The notes under the pieces were generated by a model. That model was given only the letters and a program-made list of their open reading frames with translations, was not told the origin of the DNA and ran no database searches. The translations under genes were made by a program, and so were the position numbers. DNA of 64,000 bases from Phlegmacium glaucopus (lineage: Eukaryota > Basidiomycota > Agaricomycetes > Agaricales > Cortinariaceae), in the NCBI GenBank assembly GCA_015039465.1, contig MU130477.1, positions 430,619-494,618 on the forward strand, given 5' to 3'. The stretch's first letter is position 1. Every line of letters starts with the position of its first letter. Below are positions 10,871 to 24,600 of the stretch, piece after piece.

Positions 10871-12657
10871 TGTAGGAATATTCTACCTAGATGTCCTTTG
10901 GTTCATTGTGAACTTACCCGGGGCCCCTGATTGCACTACTGGCATGCGCATGGTGCTTGACTGATTCCTACCTGACTGGAAGGGTCAGAACAACCCTATT
11001 TAACAATGCAAGAACTTGCCAAGAAGTCAATATGCAGCCCGAGCTGTCACTTGGAATTCAGCTTTACCTGGCACTTTACCATTGCCTGTGCTCTAATCCC
11101 GTCTTTTTTTCTTGTTTCCATTGTCCTCTTCCTGGAATGGAGGGTGTTTTACGATTGTATCTACCACCAGAGGTGGATCTTCGACTTGTTCTAATGGTTG
11201 CACTCCATTACCGTTCGCTGGCTCTATTTCATCTGATACTTTTTTTTCCCAGTGAATCTTCTTATGATCATCACGAATCGTATAGGCCATTGGAAATGTG
11301 CTCCCTCTCTTGTGTACCTTTACTGCTCGGGAGTTCTTCCCTTGGCTCACTGTCTACCAGATCTCGGGCTGCCTACATCTCACACCGACCATTCCACAAT
11401 TCCCCTTGGGGTTATATACTTTTATGGTGGGATCGTCTATCCACGATGCTTCATGATTCAGACGGCTCTAATGATGAATTTACCCCCCTATTGATTGGAC
11501 TTCCCTCCAAAGGATCGTCCACGAAAGCTTAGCGACATTTGTTGACATGGAATATATGAACCGTTACACGTCATGTTTGTTTGGGAGGAGCCTTCAAAAC
11601 TTCCGATTTCTATAAATGATCTCTTTCAGTGACTCCGATCTTGTGATTCTCCTCTGTCTTTAAAGTTTGTCATACAGATTCAACTTTTGGAAAGGTATCA
11701 ACCAATGACTAGGTGATCTCAAATCCCCCAATCCTGTGCTTGACATTACTCAGTTGTATCATTCATATCGACGGCATTCTGGGGCCCGGCCTTCCAAAAT
11801 TCCCACAATCTGAGATAAAACTTTCTGACATAGATCGCCTTTGCTCTATGCATGAATCCTAAGTGGTAGATATACTTGATCTTGATGAACTTGGAAGCAT
11901 TTGGGAAAACATCCGCTTCAATCGAAGCCTTGCACGAGATACGCCATCTTAATAACGACTCTACTATTCTATAGACCTGCGAGACAGACATACCTTTGAG
12001 TTTCTCCGAGCGCCACAATCGTTCAAGTCGACATCAACCTGACTAGTTTCCGTAGGGTTATATCAATCTCCGACGCGTGCGGAAGACACAAACATAAGTG
12101 CAGTTTCAGGCTCGCTGGTCAATTGGGGCGCTGTCCGTCGCAAGCACTTTGAGCAAAATTTCGCCAATAACGCCAAAACCTCTACCTTTCGCACGGCCCT
12201 CACTTATGTTATCTCGTATCCTACCACCTTCTCCTTCTTACCCTTCCTTCTCTAGTATTGGCGAGATAGTACATAATACCTGAGTTACTTATGTAATGTA
12301 GTCAGCGAAAATTTATTAGAACACGGGTCACGCTGGACCCCGGGTTATTGTTTATAGCTAGTGCCTAATTAGGAAATTGTGGGCAAAACAAATTCTCATC
12401 GATCCTATGGCTTGATCATGAACAGTCCCCTCCCCCACCTCGTTATCATGAAATCGAAAACATAGTGGGATTGAGAAACACACATTTGTCCGCTATCTTA
12501 TATCGGCAAAGTTATAAAGTCTCATGCGGTCTACTTATGTACTTCTGCGGTCATGTGCCTCCAGCAGATTCAAGTTATTTTAGGAATATTACGGAGCGAC
12601 AGGCATCACTCTTCCTTCTTTACCTCCACCAACGTACAGAGCCATCGTGGGGTCAGG
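10871..12657. other. gene-poor region between the F-box remnant and the glucanase
   Basis: A 191-codon plus frame (10957-11532) begins at a TTG and has no recognisable domain. A minus frame (11746-12018) ends in WEFWKAGPQNAVDMNDTTE and could be a remnant exon, but no partner exons were found. The last 200 bases before 12658 are the likely promoter of the glucanase gene. Confidence 0.3.
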
Positions 12658-15491
12658 ATGGCTGAACGTCCATTCTCTACGGCCTCTGGCGACACCATGG
12701 CTCTCGCCATGAACATTCCTTTGCCACTGACTAGCGACGATAGCTCTTTCTTTCTCGAACCGCGTGCTCCCTACATGGCTCCTGTCCCTTTTACTTCCAA
12801 CTCGCCACGTGAATCGTATTTGAATGCTACGCCGAATGACTCTGGAACAATGCTCGCTACTAAGAATGAAAACTATGCAATAGACCCCATCTTAACCACC
12901 ACCACCACACCACCCAAATCAAAGCGTCGCTCCCTTGTTCTCGCCCTCCTCTTCTTGCTTGCTGTGATTTTGGTAGCAGCAGCGGTTATAGTACCTGTGT
13001 ACTTTACCGTTATCAAACCCAAGTTAAATCGATCAGCCGGGGCGAACTCGTTAGGGGATGGTTCTAGTGGTAGCCCCACTACATCTGGTGGTCAAAGTGG
13101 ACCCAAGCCGACTTCTTCGCCTACAAATCAAATTACTGGAGGAGATGGGTCAACTATCCACGCTGCCGACGGCTCTACGTTCACGTACAACAACAAATTT
13201 GGCGGCTTTTGTAAGTACTTCAGAGATTTTATTCTTTACCAAACTTGAACAGTTGAGGCGAGGCTTTGGTGTTCCCCATGTGACTATTACGCATGAGCTA
13301 CTTCTAAATTTAGTAGTTATAAAAACCTCCTTCTCCTGACTTGACGGTCGTCTACTTTCTGTCCATTACTGACGACGTGTTGTCCAGGGGTTGCCGATCC
13401 CAACGACCCCTTTAATAATAACGCGCAACCGAATTCGTGGACTCCCCCTCTCAACCAAAGTTGGAATTATGGCATAAATCGTATTAATGGGTGCGGATCT
13501 AAGTCGCCATCTTTCTGATCAGTCCTCATTTTCACATTTTCACACTTCTAGCGTTAACCTTGGAGGCTGGTTTGTTTTGGAACCATTCATTACCCCAGCC
13601 TTATTCCAGAAATACCCTGGTGCTGTTGATGAGTGGACCCTAAGCACTTTGATGGCAGCTGATACAGCAAATGGTGGATTGAATCAATTAGAAGATCACT
13701 ATAAAACGTTCATTGTGAGGACAAACTACATTTTTACTCCTGCTAAAGGCACCTAACTGTATGGCAGACTGAACAAGATATCGCGGAGATCGCCGGTGCT
13801 GGTTTGAACTGGATCAGGCTCCCAATCCCCTTCTGGGCCATCGATGTCTGGGCAGATGAACCGTTCCTCGCCAAGACCAGTTGGAAGTAAGATCATGGGT
13901 TTCTGATGGTTTTTGAGAACCCTGACTGACTTTTTTGGGACACAGATATATCGTTCAGGCTTTACAATGGTGCAGGAAATATGGTATTCGTGTGAAATTC
14001 GACCTCCATACGATTCCAGGTTCTCAAAATGGTACGTACTCCGTTTCTCCCTCGAAGAATCAGATTGTCAACAGTTGGCTTCTAGGATACAATCACTCTG
14101 GAAAATCTGGACAGATTAACTTCCTTCATGGCATTATGGGAATGGCCAATGCTCAGCGCACTTTAAACTATATTCGAATTATCACGGAGTTCATCTCCCA
14201 GGCCGAGTGGAAGGATGTCGTTCCCATGTTTGGCATCGTTAATGAAGCCTTGATCACTACCATTGGGACAGATGAACTTCGAGGCTTGTGAGTGAGAATC
14301 AATGTATCCCAAAATTAATGACTGAACCATATCATAAAGTTACGTTGAGGCCTACAATACAATCCGTGGTATTACTGGCATCGGCGAGGGAAACGGACCA
14401 TACATCAGTATTCATGAGGGATTCCGAGGTCTGGAAGAATGGGCTGACTTCCTTACTGGAGCAGACCGTCTCACCCTCGATATCCATCCTTATTTCGCAT
14501 TTAATGGTGAACCGAATTTAAGTCCGATCGATACTGGCACTGGCCCGGGCGCCGGTGGGATGTGGCCACAGGCAGCATGCAATGATTGGGCCTCCAGCAT
14601 GAATGCAAGGTTTGAGCATTCCTCTCATTTTAATGCATTCTGACCATGCTCATCATACCTTTAGTCGCATCGCATTCGGGACTACAATCGCTGGCGAATT
14701 TAGCAACGGTATCAACGATTGTGGTCTTTATCTTAAAGGAATCACCGGCGGATCAACCTATGGTGGGAACTGCGCCGACTGGGAAGATGCATCCCAATGG
14801 ACCGATGGCACGAAGGCTGGTCTACTAGCTTTTGCTTTATCCAGTATGGATGCTCTGAGAGACTACTTCTTCTGGACATGGAAGGTAGGTGTTCATACTA
14901 TTTACAGGAACCCAACGGACCTTGACAATCGCCGTCATCTAGGTTGATAAAGCAACATCAGGGATTGTAGAATCTCCCCTATGGTCTTATCAACTTGGTC
15001 TCCAAGGAGGATGGATGCCCACTGACCCAAGATCGGCTGTCGGCGTTTGTGGAGCCGCTGCTGGACCTATATTTAGCCAATCCTTCCAGTCGTGGATGAC
15101 TGGTGGTGCTGGTGCTGGTGTAATTGCCCCAGCAAAAACAGTACCATACCCATATCCCCCTGTAACACTAGAAGATACGCCTCCCCCTGTCACCCAGCTT
15201 CCTTCGTATACCTCTACCGGAGCTATCAGCACCCTACCTGTTCCGACGTATACTGATTCTAAAGGAAGGTCAATCAACGCAGGAAATGGTTGGTTTGATG
15301 CCCAAGATACGATGGCTGCCCCGACACCGATCGCCGGATGTACCTACCCTGATGCTTGGGATGCAGTTTCTGTTCCTCTGCCAGCCGGTGTGTGTGGTGG
15401 AGCTAGAGCTGGAGTACCAGGTGCGCTTGGCTTAACAGCAATTGCAGTAAGTACCACGACAGCAGCCAGTATTACTTCTCCTACGTCGTAG
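12658..15491 (+). CDS. membrane-anchored exo-1,3-beta-glucanase, GH5 subfamily 9
   Basis: Retaining beta-1,3-glucanase that trims cell-wall glucan. Order: a cytosolic N-terminal tail of about 90 residues; basic stop-transfer KSKRR; one membrane helix (LVLALLFLLAVILVAAAVIV), giving type II topology; a Ser/Thr/Gly-rich linker; then the GH5 barrel. Recognisable barrel elements are [48 protein letters not shown], the acid/base Glu in FGIVNEA (about 14240), LDIHPYFAF and the nucleophile Glu in IAGEFSNGINDCG (about 14700), followed by YFFWTWK. The C-terminus is Pro/Thr-rich with a final Ala/Thr tail. About eight introns splice in frame; the longest (about 13213-13387) precedes WVADPNDPF. Both catalytic glutamates are present, so the enzyme should be active. 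Start chosen at the ATG giving MAERPFSTASGD. Confidence 0.9.
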
Positions 15492-18400
15492 ATGGGAGGC
15501 AACGAACATTTTTAAGTTTGTGCTCTTACGTCATTTTGAAATTATTTACCCTTTATTTCATTCCGGACTTCCTTTTCTCAAGTTATTCGAACATTTGTAT
15601 AAGACCTCCTGCATCGCTTCGTAAACAATCGCACTTTGCTTTAGTATCGCTTTTAATTCGACGTACTTAGCTTTTGAACCATTCCTTCACGGACTCGTAA
15701 AACGTTCAATTTGTCCTCCGTCTTTACCTACTTGTCGTCCTTCTTTACTTACTTACAGTGATAGAGTTAACTCTTTATCAATCAGGATTATGAAGATATG
15801 CCACAGAAGGAGGAATCAGATGAAAAAGTATTACAGCTACATTAAGTTGAAACGCCAGAAGTTTCTACTACTCGGGGCTACATAAACGACCACTTCTTTG
15901 GCGCTCGGCTCCTTAATCGTTGCTCACACTACTGCAGTACTTTGTGCCAAATTAAATAACGTAGGGAGTCTGACACTGCGGACATGAGCTCATTAAAACA
16001 GAGATTAAAGCCTGGTGTTATTAATAATTTGCGATCACACTTTATCCTCAAAGGCTTAGAGTATTTAATGAGCCAATATGTCCTATCCTTGGAGGAAATT
16101 TTGATATTTTGTTTGTCTGTTTGCAACGGCCCTTGAAACTACTAGTGTGGTATAGCATTGGGGGGAATCGATTAATGCATAGCCTGGATAAACCTGATGC
16201 GGCGTGGGGTCTGTGAACTAAATTACTCTTCTTGCCTTCTCCAACGTTATTGGTGCTTGATTATCGCTCTTAATTGTCTATGTACTATGTATTGAAGGTT
16301 TAAATGAAAACCAGTTGTGTGAGGTCCCACTAAGTTAGGCAGAAAATACTCGAGCGCCAAACTTGGACTTTTGATGATCTTTTTCCAGAATCAGACTTCA
16401 CTTTGGACCAGATGTGACATGTTTCCAATTCAGACAAGTACGGACGCCTGTCCTATCAGTGGCATCACTGTGATGCATCTAGGTCGGACTCTGTACCAAC
16501 TCAGCGGCTAAGGGAATCTCCTTGGAATCTCTTATTTATTTACTAGTTCCTTAACGGAATTGCAGCTGTGTCAATTACTAATCTACTCAGTTGTGTCGGA
16601 TCGTAGAACCCCAAACGCCGTAAGTACAATAAGCTACAATAAGTTTGACCTGAAAAATCGCATAATATGATAGGCAGCTTGTCAAAATGATGCTTCCCCC
16701 GCCGAGGTTTCAGAGAAGAAGTCGAAAAGATCGGGACAGGCTACAGTAGTACCCGCCCCACCTAAAAACCCTCCGGGCATTCGCTTCGAGTGGGAATATT
16801 AAGGAACTTCGTGTCATGAGATAAGCTGAGATAAGTCGCTTGTCTTGTTCGCCTCCAGGGTTGACAATGACAAGCGCATGGCTTACCGACGATGCAAAAG
16901 GTCGATAATTGATTATCTGATTTCAATTCCATTTGCATGTAACAGACGGTTTATCGGTTGAGTTAACATCATGTTTAGGATCTTTCGGTTATTTACAACT
17001 TACAAGCTTGATTTCTGGGGTAGATGTTTGATAACGTTCCAGTGATGCGGGAACGATTGTATAACTATAAGTACCCTGACATTTCCCACAATTTTGATGG
17101 ACAGATGCGAACAAACCTTAAATTCGAACCTGATGAATCTATTTGTGCGGCCTGCCATGAGGCTCGTGCGCTTTAGCCTCCCACGCCCTCCATGCTGTGC
17201 TCAAACAGCATGCCCCACAGATTAATTATCCAGCAGCGCCTCGTCAAGTGTAATAATGACGTCGATGAAAACCTATCCATATACTCGACGGCGTTTAACT
17301 TTGACCGATTGGCAAGAACGCAACAGCCACCCAGGTTAAGCTTCGGAACGGGATCTACTATTAGCGGTGTACACTTCCTTTCGTCGAATCTCTTGAATGT
17401 ATGATGTAGTTATCTAGATTGCCAGTCGAAATTTATTTATGCTTGTTCGATGGGCTTTACGGCCGTGTTTGGAGCCTTTGTCATCTCTTGTTTTTTTTTT
17501 CGTTGGACTTCTACTATTAGAACCAATGAACGTTCTCATGGGTCAGCCGGCGGGCGTGTCTACACAGTGTCTAAAGCGAATTTCGTGTCAGAAAACTGTC
17601 TTATATAATTTAAAATCAGTCTCTGCGGTATGACTGCGTCGTTAACTGTTTACACATAGAACCGTGACAAACGCTGAAACGCTTCTTTTTTTGTTCATGA
17701 GCAAAGTAATAAAGCTTAGCCGCGTGGCGACTAAACGATTCTTGGCCATTTATTTATGTAGATGTCAATTTTTTTTCTTCGCTTGCTGGCACCTGTCTTG
17801 AAGTAAAAAATGCAGGGATAGCCTATTATTCGTGGTATAAACCATCAAAAATGCACAATTAAAAAGTTCTTGTCGCACCTATCTTCAAGTCTATAGCTTT
17901 GGAGGGCTTTCACAAGGTTGATCGCCCCGAATTCAGATAATAGAACAGAGCGCCTAGTAGTAGGCAGACCACTGGCGCTCGCTGGACCAGCCCCAGGCGA
18001 TACAGTTCTGGACAGCCTGATGGAAGGTATTTATGGTTGGCTGTATTTCGATGGGTTTGAAACAGTAATAGGTCAACGACAGAAAAAGACTTTGGCTTAC
18101 GTGTCATCAACATTTCTTTGACTTCTGGGAGCAGAAAATGGTAGAATATGGCTCAAAGTTTATTGGTCAGCACACTTGTCCCATTGAGAGGTTCCCTCCA
18201 TCCATTCCATATTATTTTGCACTCCATCAAACTTCGTCTCCCTGAAGAGAAAAGCTGTTGGTTCCAAGTCCTTGTGGTACAAGTTTGCACTTTGTATCGG
18301 CTTGTGTATCCTCCGTTTTGTGTTGAGCATTATTTGTGTCCGGCGATCTTTTGTGTCAGTGCACGGAATCGCTTCATATAATCGGATCTCTCATCATCTA

Positions 18401-19047
18401 AATCGGATCTCTCGGGCTGATTATAGAAATTCCAAGTGCTAGGCCGTTGGTAATTCAATAATTGGGGGGGTCGTCATTCTGCCCTCTATGCCGTACCAGA
18501 AGCATTGGGTTCGAGAACTTCGTCCTAATTTATCGGCCCTGTGACCTGTGTACCACAGTTTGTATCCGGTGCGCGATCAGTACCGGGTGGCGGTGCAATC
18601 TCGATGAGATCGACTTGACAGCCCATGCCTCTCAAGATCTCACCGCAGAACTGACAGAAAGCCAAAAAGGCTACGCATTTCAAAACATATTATACCACAG
18701 ACTTCCGGGGTATACGAACGCTATCCTATATTTTCGGTAACTCGAAGTAAGCTTTCAAAGTTGCCGACTTTGATTTGCTATGTAGGAGGCACTACCGACT
18801 CGAAGTAGTCGAGAGTTTCTCCAGAAATTCGGCGTCTCGTATAGCCTTACTCCTGTGGGCCTAGTATAGGCTCATGACAGATGACGAGATCCACTTTCTA
18901 ATTGGCGTGGCTGCCGAATAACGATATTCGATCGGGAACCTACGTTTGCCGTCTTTATCCTGCCAGTGCGATGAACTCCGAGAGTGATATAAAGTAAACG
19001 GTTCCGCTGATCACTCATCGTCTTCACTACAAGTAACATTTCCGCCA
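15492..19047. other. 3.5-kb gene-free stretch
   Basis: Only short, low-quality frames are present on either strand. No tRNA, 5S rRNA or repeat family was recognised. The last 100 bases contain gatataaagta near 18985, a plausible TATA box for the TEA gene. Confidence 0.35.
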
Positions 19048-20673
19048 ATGGCATCATCTTCAGCTAATTCCTCTCCCTTGCCTTCCAAGGCTATGGTCCC
19101 TATTGCATCCTCCCAATATCCTTTACAAAACCCACGCACCCACGACGTCTTCCAAACTATTGTCAATGGCCGCAAGAGCTGGAAAACTTTGAGGGGCGGT
19201 GAAGTCGTCTGGCCTCCTGAGTTGGAGGCGGCTTTGATTGAAGGTGCGGAGTGTTATTCAACCATTATCGACCATCTTAATTGAATTTGTACCCCCCACA
19301 GGCCTTGAGAATTATCAACCAGATGATTCTCGAGAAACGCGACTACTCGGACGCTTTCCAATGAGGAACAGGTTCATTTCCGATTGGATATACGAGAAGA
19401 CTGGTAAAAGGCGCACTGCCAAACAAGTTGGTAGTCGTCTACAACAACTCAGAGATACATGTGGAGGCAAACGCCGTAAGTGTTCGCGACTGCTGTCGGT
19501 GATGGGAGTTAATCGAACTGTCCTGCACAGTTCTTACTCTTATTTCACCTATTGCCCGACGTCCTTGTCGTCCTACCTCTCTATCTCCCAAGTTCCATCA
19601 CAGGAACGGTCATCTAGCGTATGGCACGCCATCTCTTCGATCTGAATCAGACTCGAGTAGTGATTCTTCTTCAAGCTCCCCAAGTACCCCTATTGAGGCT
19701 CATGCCACTCTCCAAAATCTCTTGTACCGCGGCATCGAATCTCGTGAACGGGACTCGGAGGCACCAAGCACCATCGTTTACATTGACCTACTTCGTCCCG
19801 ATTCCTCTATCAGTGTCAACAGCCCATCGCCCGGTCAAACAGCCGAAGAACGTTCATGGATCGATCGTGGCTACAAAATTGTTAGAGCAACCCAGCATCC
19901 GCGTTATTTACGTGACATCGACCCGACAATCACTTTCCTTTCACATTCAATAACCGATGCTCGCTCTTACTTCACGGTGCACTCAGGAGATACCTTGATA
20001 TTCTCTGAGTCGACAACATTGGAACCCCTGGACGCGATATCCAATGTTGATGGCATCCTGTACAAAACCTCGTTGGTGCCAGGATTGTGGGATACCATTG
20101 CTCAAAGCTCAGGTATGAGTATTGAACCTCTGGCAGATGTTTATTATCTAAATATATGATCACAGATGCCTCGCAATATACCATCATTCAACGTGTGGTT
20201 CAAGACTCCCCCAGTTCCTCCTCTCCTGCTTCTACATCCTCTACAATCTTCTCTGCTATATATAAATTCCTCTACCAAACACCCTCACCAACAGAACAAA
20301 ATTCCTTTATCCCCCAGATATTAACAACGGAGGCTCTTCTGCAGAAGAACGACTTCTCTTTAGAAGATCTGCTATCGATAGAAGCTGATGCATACCCTGA
20401 CATGATGGCTTTTACTAAATCTCCCGACTTCTTCAACTTGGGTTTTACTATGACGCCTGATAGCTGGAGCAGGGATTGTTCGCCAGCGCCATCTGTATTC
20501 TCAAGTCCTAGTCACTACCCTCAAACAATGCCGAATTTCATGCTCGACGAGGACGAGCAGCTATTGTCACCAATGTCTTCCTTCGATGGATCTGACATGT
20601 CAAACTACGTGAGTGGCCATACACGCTATTGCTTAAAAACTGTTGGCTGACGCTGTTTTTTTATCAGCTGTGA
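19048..20673 (+). CDS. TEA/ATTS-domain transcription factor
   Basis: DNA-binding regulator of the TEF-1/AbaA/TEC1 class, whose fungal members control development and filamentation. After a Ser/Pro-rich start (MASSSANSSPLPSKA), the TEA domain spans about residues 45-120. It reads VWPPELEAALIEG, then (after an intron at about 19241-19302) LENYQPDDSRETRLLG, then RFPMRNRFISDWIYEKTGKR and RTAKQVGSRLQQLRDTCGGK, covering the W-x-P start and the recognition helix with Arg/Lys-Gln-Val. A second intron (about 19476-19530) precedes a Ser-rich stretch and a conserved-looking C-terminal region (STIVYIDLLRPDSS; SYFTVHSGDTLIFSEST) that resembles the partner-binding domain. An acidic, Ser-rich end follows (SMSSFDGSDMSNY), suggesting an activation region. 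A last intron leaves a stop two codons later at 20671-20673. Targets are unknown. Confidence 0.85.
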
Positions 20674-20993
20674 CTTGTAACTGTAAAAGTAGCCGCCGCC
20701 TACATACCTTCCTTCTAGTTAATGTATTCTCATCTACAAAGTTTCACATTTTCACTTCATGTATGTTGGCATCCACTGGTCCTTATTACCGACGAAACTA
20801 ACCTAATTCTTACAGACCAATTTCAATTATCTTCCTACTATCTTCCTATCATTTTCATATATATTTTCAATTATTTGAAGACTGAACCCTTGTTGTTGGA
20901 GCTGCTTTCCCTACTACCCATTGTAAACTAAAATGTATTTCGTACGGTGCGAATAATAGAAAAGTACCATGGAAGTCATAAATCCCGCAATTG

Positions 20994-21637
20994 TTAGATG
21001 AACTTCGAACTCCACATGGCCTCGTTCTGTCTGGCTTCGTCGGTTCCAGCGCCATAAATTCTGGAACTAACTAAATGTGGAAGATCATATGAGTCGGTCG
21101 CGTTCCGAAATGTCTCCAGAAAACGTACTCACCGGTTTTCAAGCATGTTATAATCTGAATTCTTGTAGTAAAATCCTTAGTCAGGAGCGTAGCATCGGTG
21201 TGCTGATTGAGACCCCGAAGGATGCCTTTGGCAATCAAGTCTTTCCTTGACTCGCTAGAAGCTTTGAAATAACCTTCAACTAGGGAATCCACCCAGGTGC
21301 GCATGGCCATCCCAGCTGACATTCCTTCCCATCTGCTCAATTCCAATATCAAATTGGTAATCCCCCCAACAATGACAGCGATTTCACTATCTGGTTGCCC
21401 GAAGGACTCTAGTCCCAACTTCTTCGTTTCTGGTAGGTGCTTCTGAATAGGTGCCAATAGAGCACTATATGAGACCCCGTCCCCAGCTTGACCCCCGCCT
21501 TGGCCACCAGCTATCCACCCTTGCGTCTTATCTATCAAGCCATAGATATCTGGTCGTAATGTTGGAGAAAGCTCTTTCTTGGCACCAGCGTTTGCTCCAG
21601 CTGCTGCAGTGAGTTGACTGGTGAAACTACGAAACAT
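20994..21637 (-). CDS. unassigned protein, about 195 residues
   Basis: I do not recognise the family. The ATG at 21637 gives MFRSFTSQLTAAAGANAGAK. A Gly/Gln stretch follows (WIAGGQGGGQAGDG), then a helical part (YSALLAPIQKHLPETKKLG; VIVGGITNLILELSRW; MRTWVDSLVEGYFKASSES; LIAKGILRGLNQHTD). A GT-AG intron (about 21132-21071) joins ITCLKT to VSSRIYGAGTDEARQ and a stop at 20994-20996. Composition and the clean splice argue for a real gene, or a recently dead one. The gene converges on the TEA factor with about 320 bases between their ends. No signal peptide or membrane helix is visible. Confidence 0.45.
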
Positions 21638-24600
21638 AACTAAGTAGTAAAGGTAGATGGTGTACAAAAAAAAGGGAGAGTGGGGCGAGAGGTGCGCTTA
21701 CCACGAGTTCAATCACACACTGCATCGAGTCAACACATGTCATCCTCGAGGCCGTGGGATCAAAAATTAAAATTCACACAATATATTATCTAGACGCTTT
21801 CTCATATGCTCATATGTAAACATGTCGGCAAGGGTTGGTTAAAAGCAATAGAATAAAGTGCGCTAGAACTGCAGCCACTACACGTTACACGACGTTGGAT
21901 GCAGAAGAGTGCCAAGATACGGCCCCGACCAGTGGGTCGATATCCCCGTAACAGGCAAGCCTGCAGATAGCCCGCTATTAAATTTCAGGAAGATAAACAA
22001 AATATAAGATAACAGGAGTATACGTACCAGCTTCAATCGTCCTTATAATTTCAATTTCAATTTCATAGACGTAGAAGATAAGGTCTGAATCTTGCCAAGA
22101 GAAAGTGGCTGTACTGATATTAGTGACTCATACATTCAGTGATCACTGATATGTAGTAAATCTTCGAAGGCCCCAGGGTCTCAAGCTCTCAGGCTATGAG
22201 ATTGTGACATACAGTGCTTAACAGGTGCTAATAGTTGCTAATTCTGGTCCAATTATAGATCGTGGGCGGATGAGTCCGATCACACCGTATTCCATTGACC
22301 AAAAATTGACTGGTCGACCGTTAGGGACGTTCCTTCCAGGGGAAAGAGGAATATAAAATAATTTGATGAACTTTTGAAATTTGCAGCACTCTAGGGTTAG
22401 CACCCACGAATCGGGTTGAGACAGTTTGCCCCGCTTGATATTGGGTATTCGTGTTCACATCCGACAACATGGCGCCAAATGTTTTTCAATAGGCGCGGGG
22501 TCGAATAGAACTTCGGCAATTTTCGGAGAATAGATAGGTGAATAATCGAGAATTTGTAATCTAAGCTTCCTTTTATAGCAAGAGCGAGGTTTCGGGACTT
22601 ACCTGCAGTGAGAGGGTTTGAGGTTTGCTCTGGCCGTGGATCTGATGACTATCCGATGCTGGTTGTTCCGAATACATTATCAGCAAGGAAGGGCACAAGA
22701 CTCGAGTATTTGTCAATGTAAGCTTCCTGAAACAAGAAAAGGTGATAATCGGCATCCAGAAATTGCGAAATTGTAGGCGAAGTAGTGGGCAAGACGGTAA
22801 ATCTCTACCCGAAAGCCGTAGCTGGGCGAACCGGCAAGAACAGAAGTACATGAACCAAAAATAGTTCGACTTCTTACCTTTGAACACCATATTCCTTCTC
22901 GTGTCGCGACACGGGCCCAGCCACAACAGCATAAGCGTCGGCACCAGGAATCCCCGGGTATATCAGTGCCAATGTGAAGAGTACGTAAACGAGAAGGTGG
23001 AGTTAGAAAAATAGATCGCAAAATTAATGAACAAACGGAGACAATTGGGAAACATACCGTGAGATATAAATAGCACGAATAAACAATGCACCAAATTAGG
23101 CAGATCGATCACAGATCAGTGATCGATCGGAACTGTGAGAAAGTGCCGAGTAAGAAGGCCATATGTAATGACAGCCTTCCACCAACTGCGATGTAGACAA
23201 GAAAAGGAAAAAAGTCCGGCTCACCCAATTTCCGAACTCTCTCTCGGGCCATTCATAGAGGAGTCTAACAGATCTTCTGTCAACATGAATGGGCAGATGA
23301 GAATCAGTTTACACAACAAGTTTAGGATTGGCACGCTACCTACGCTGGGCTCCTGAAAGATCGCATTGAAGAAGACATAAAGTAGGCATCAGAAAGTGAT
23401 GTTAGGTTTTGATTGATCCCGACGGCTGTTTTATTTTTATTAAACACATTCAGTTCCCATAATGGGTTCCTTGAGAAAAATGAAGCATTACATGAAAAGG
23501 TCAGAAATCTCTGAAATAATGGCAACCTTTTTTTTCTCTTGTCAATTTAGGAATGGTAACTTACTAAGGCGTTCAAGTGAATAAAGTCGATGATTTTAGG
23601 TAATAGGCCCGTCACTGATGCACAATGTAAGAAGTCGGAGTTGGGAAGGAGTACCTGTGGAGGAGACAGTTCGTCAGCCATCACGCTATAGTCTCATGTC
23701 CGAGACTTTCATCGAAGGAGTAAGAATAATAAATAGAGTGACCCATGGCAGCAGGACATGTCCACCTTGGTTCCATCTGAAAGATTGAAGGTACAGTTAG
23801 CTCTGCGATGTTAGCAGTCAGACATCGGCGTTATAGAAAATAGACAAGACATACATGGTTAGATAGGTATGGACACTTTTCAGTCCCATCAGCAGGAATC
23901 ATTGAACCCTCCATCACCTTCTGTCCGAGATACTGAAACCTGGGCCCTGAAAAACATGTCAGGTCAGGTACATGCGTTCTAGTGAGCCTGCACCGTTCCA
24001 CAACATGTCGAGTGATTAGCTTCGCATGCCTGTCCACCATACAGTTGTCCAGGCCTTTCGCAAAAGGCCCATACTCTAAAAGAGAACAGCATGCGTCGTA
24101 ACGGAATTTGGAACATATAAACTGGAAGGAATGGACTGATTCCTGTTACGAAACTTGGCTGTTAAAGGCTGGATTAACAACTATGAATGCATACAAAACT
24201 GAACAAACACACACACACACTGCGTCAATCCAGGAAACTTGGCAGGGCGTTAGGTTCCACCGAGGCTGCATCCATGTGAAATAGGTCGAGATACTCTTGT
24301 GGACACAGTGTAACATCATACCTTCGTAGATGTAGACAGGCATCCCCTTATTATCCGTCTCAAGAGTATTGTTCTGAACCAAGTTTACATCGTTCCCCAG
24401 ATCCTCAGGGAAGGATAAAAATGACGCACCGCATATAAACTTGTCCGATGCACGACAAAGAAGCTTGATAATCCTCTCGCATTTCCATTATATCGTCAAA
24501 TTTCACATCGTCAAATCTTTGTCCTAATCGTACTGATATCGCACAGGTTCATCTGCAGGATTAGCCAAATAGGTCGTTGGCCAGCAATTTATATTCGCAT
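21638..24600. other. gene-poor region with one possible minus-strand remnant
   Basis: On the minus strand at about 22995-22875 a frame reads LVYVLFTLALIYPGIPGADA followed by YAVVAGPVSRHEKEYGVQ, which looks like a signal peptide and the start of a secreted protein. It may splice into later exons near 22810-22620 (for example EAYIDKYSSLVPFLADNVFG), but no ATG is in frame and I cannot identify it. The rest holds nothing I can support. Confidence 0.25.
23103..23128. repeat. perfect 10-bp inverted repeat
   Basis: GATCGATCAC, loop AGATCA, GTGATCGATC. Could be a dimeric protein-binding site or a chance palindrome; no gene close by suggests a target. Confidence 0.5.

Noticed and set aside
10957..11532. 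191-codon plus-strand open frame
   Set aside because: Starts at TTG, no domain, overlaps several equally long frames on both strands; probably chance.
22573..23021. Minus-strand frames as an F-box/LRR gene
   Set aside because: No F-box start and no consistent exon chain; another frame in the same place looks more like a secreted protein remnant.
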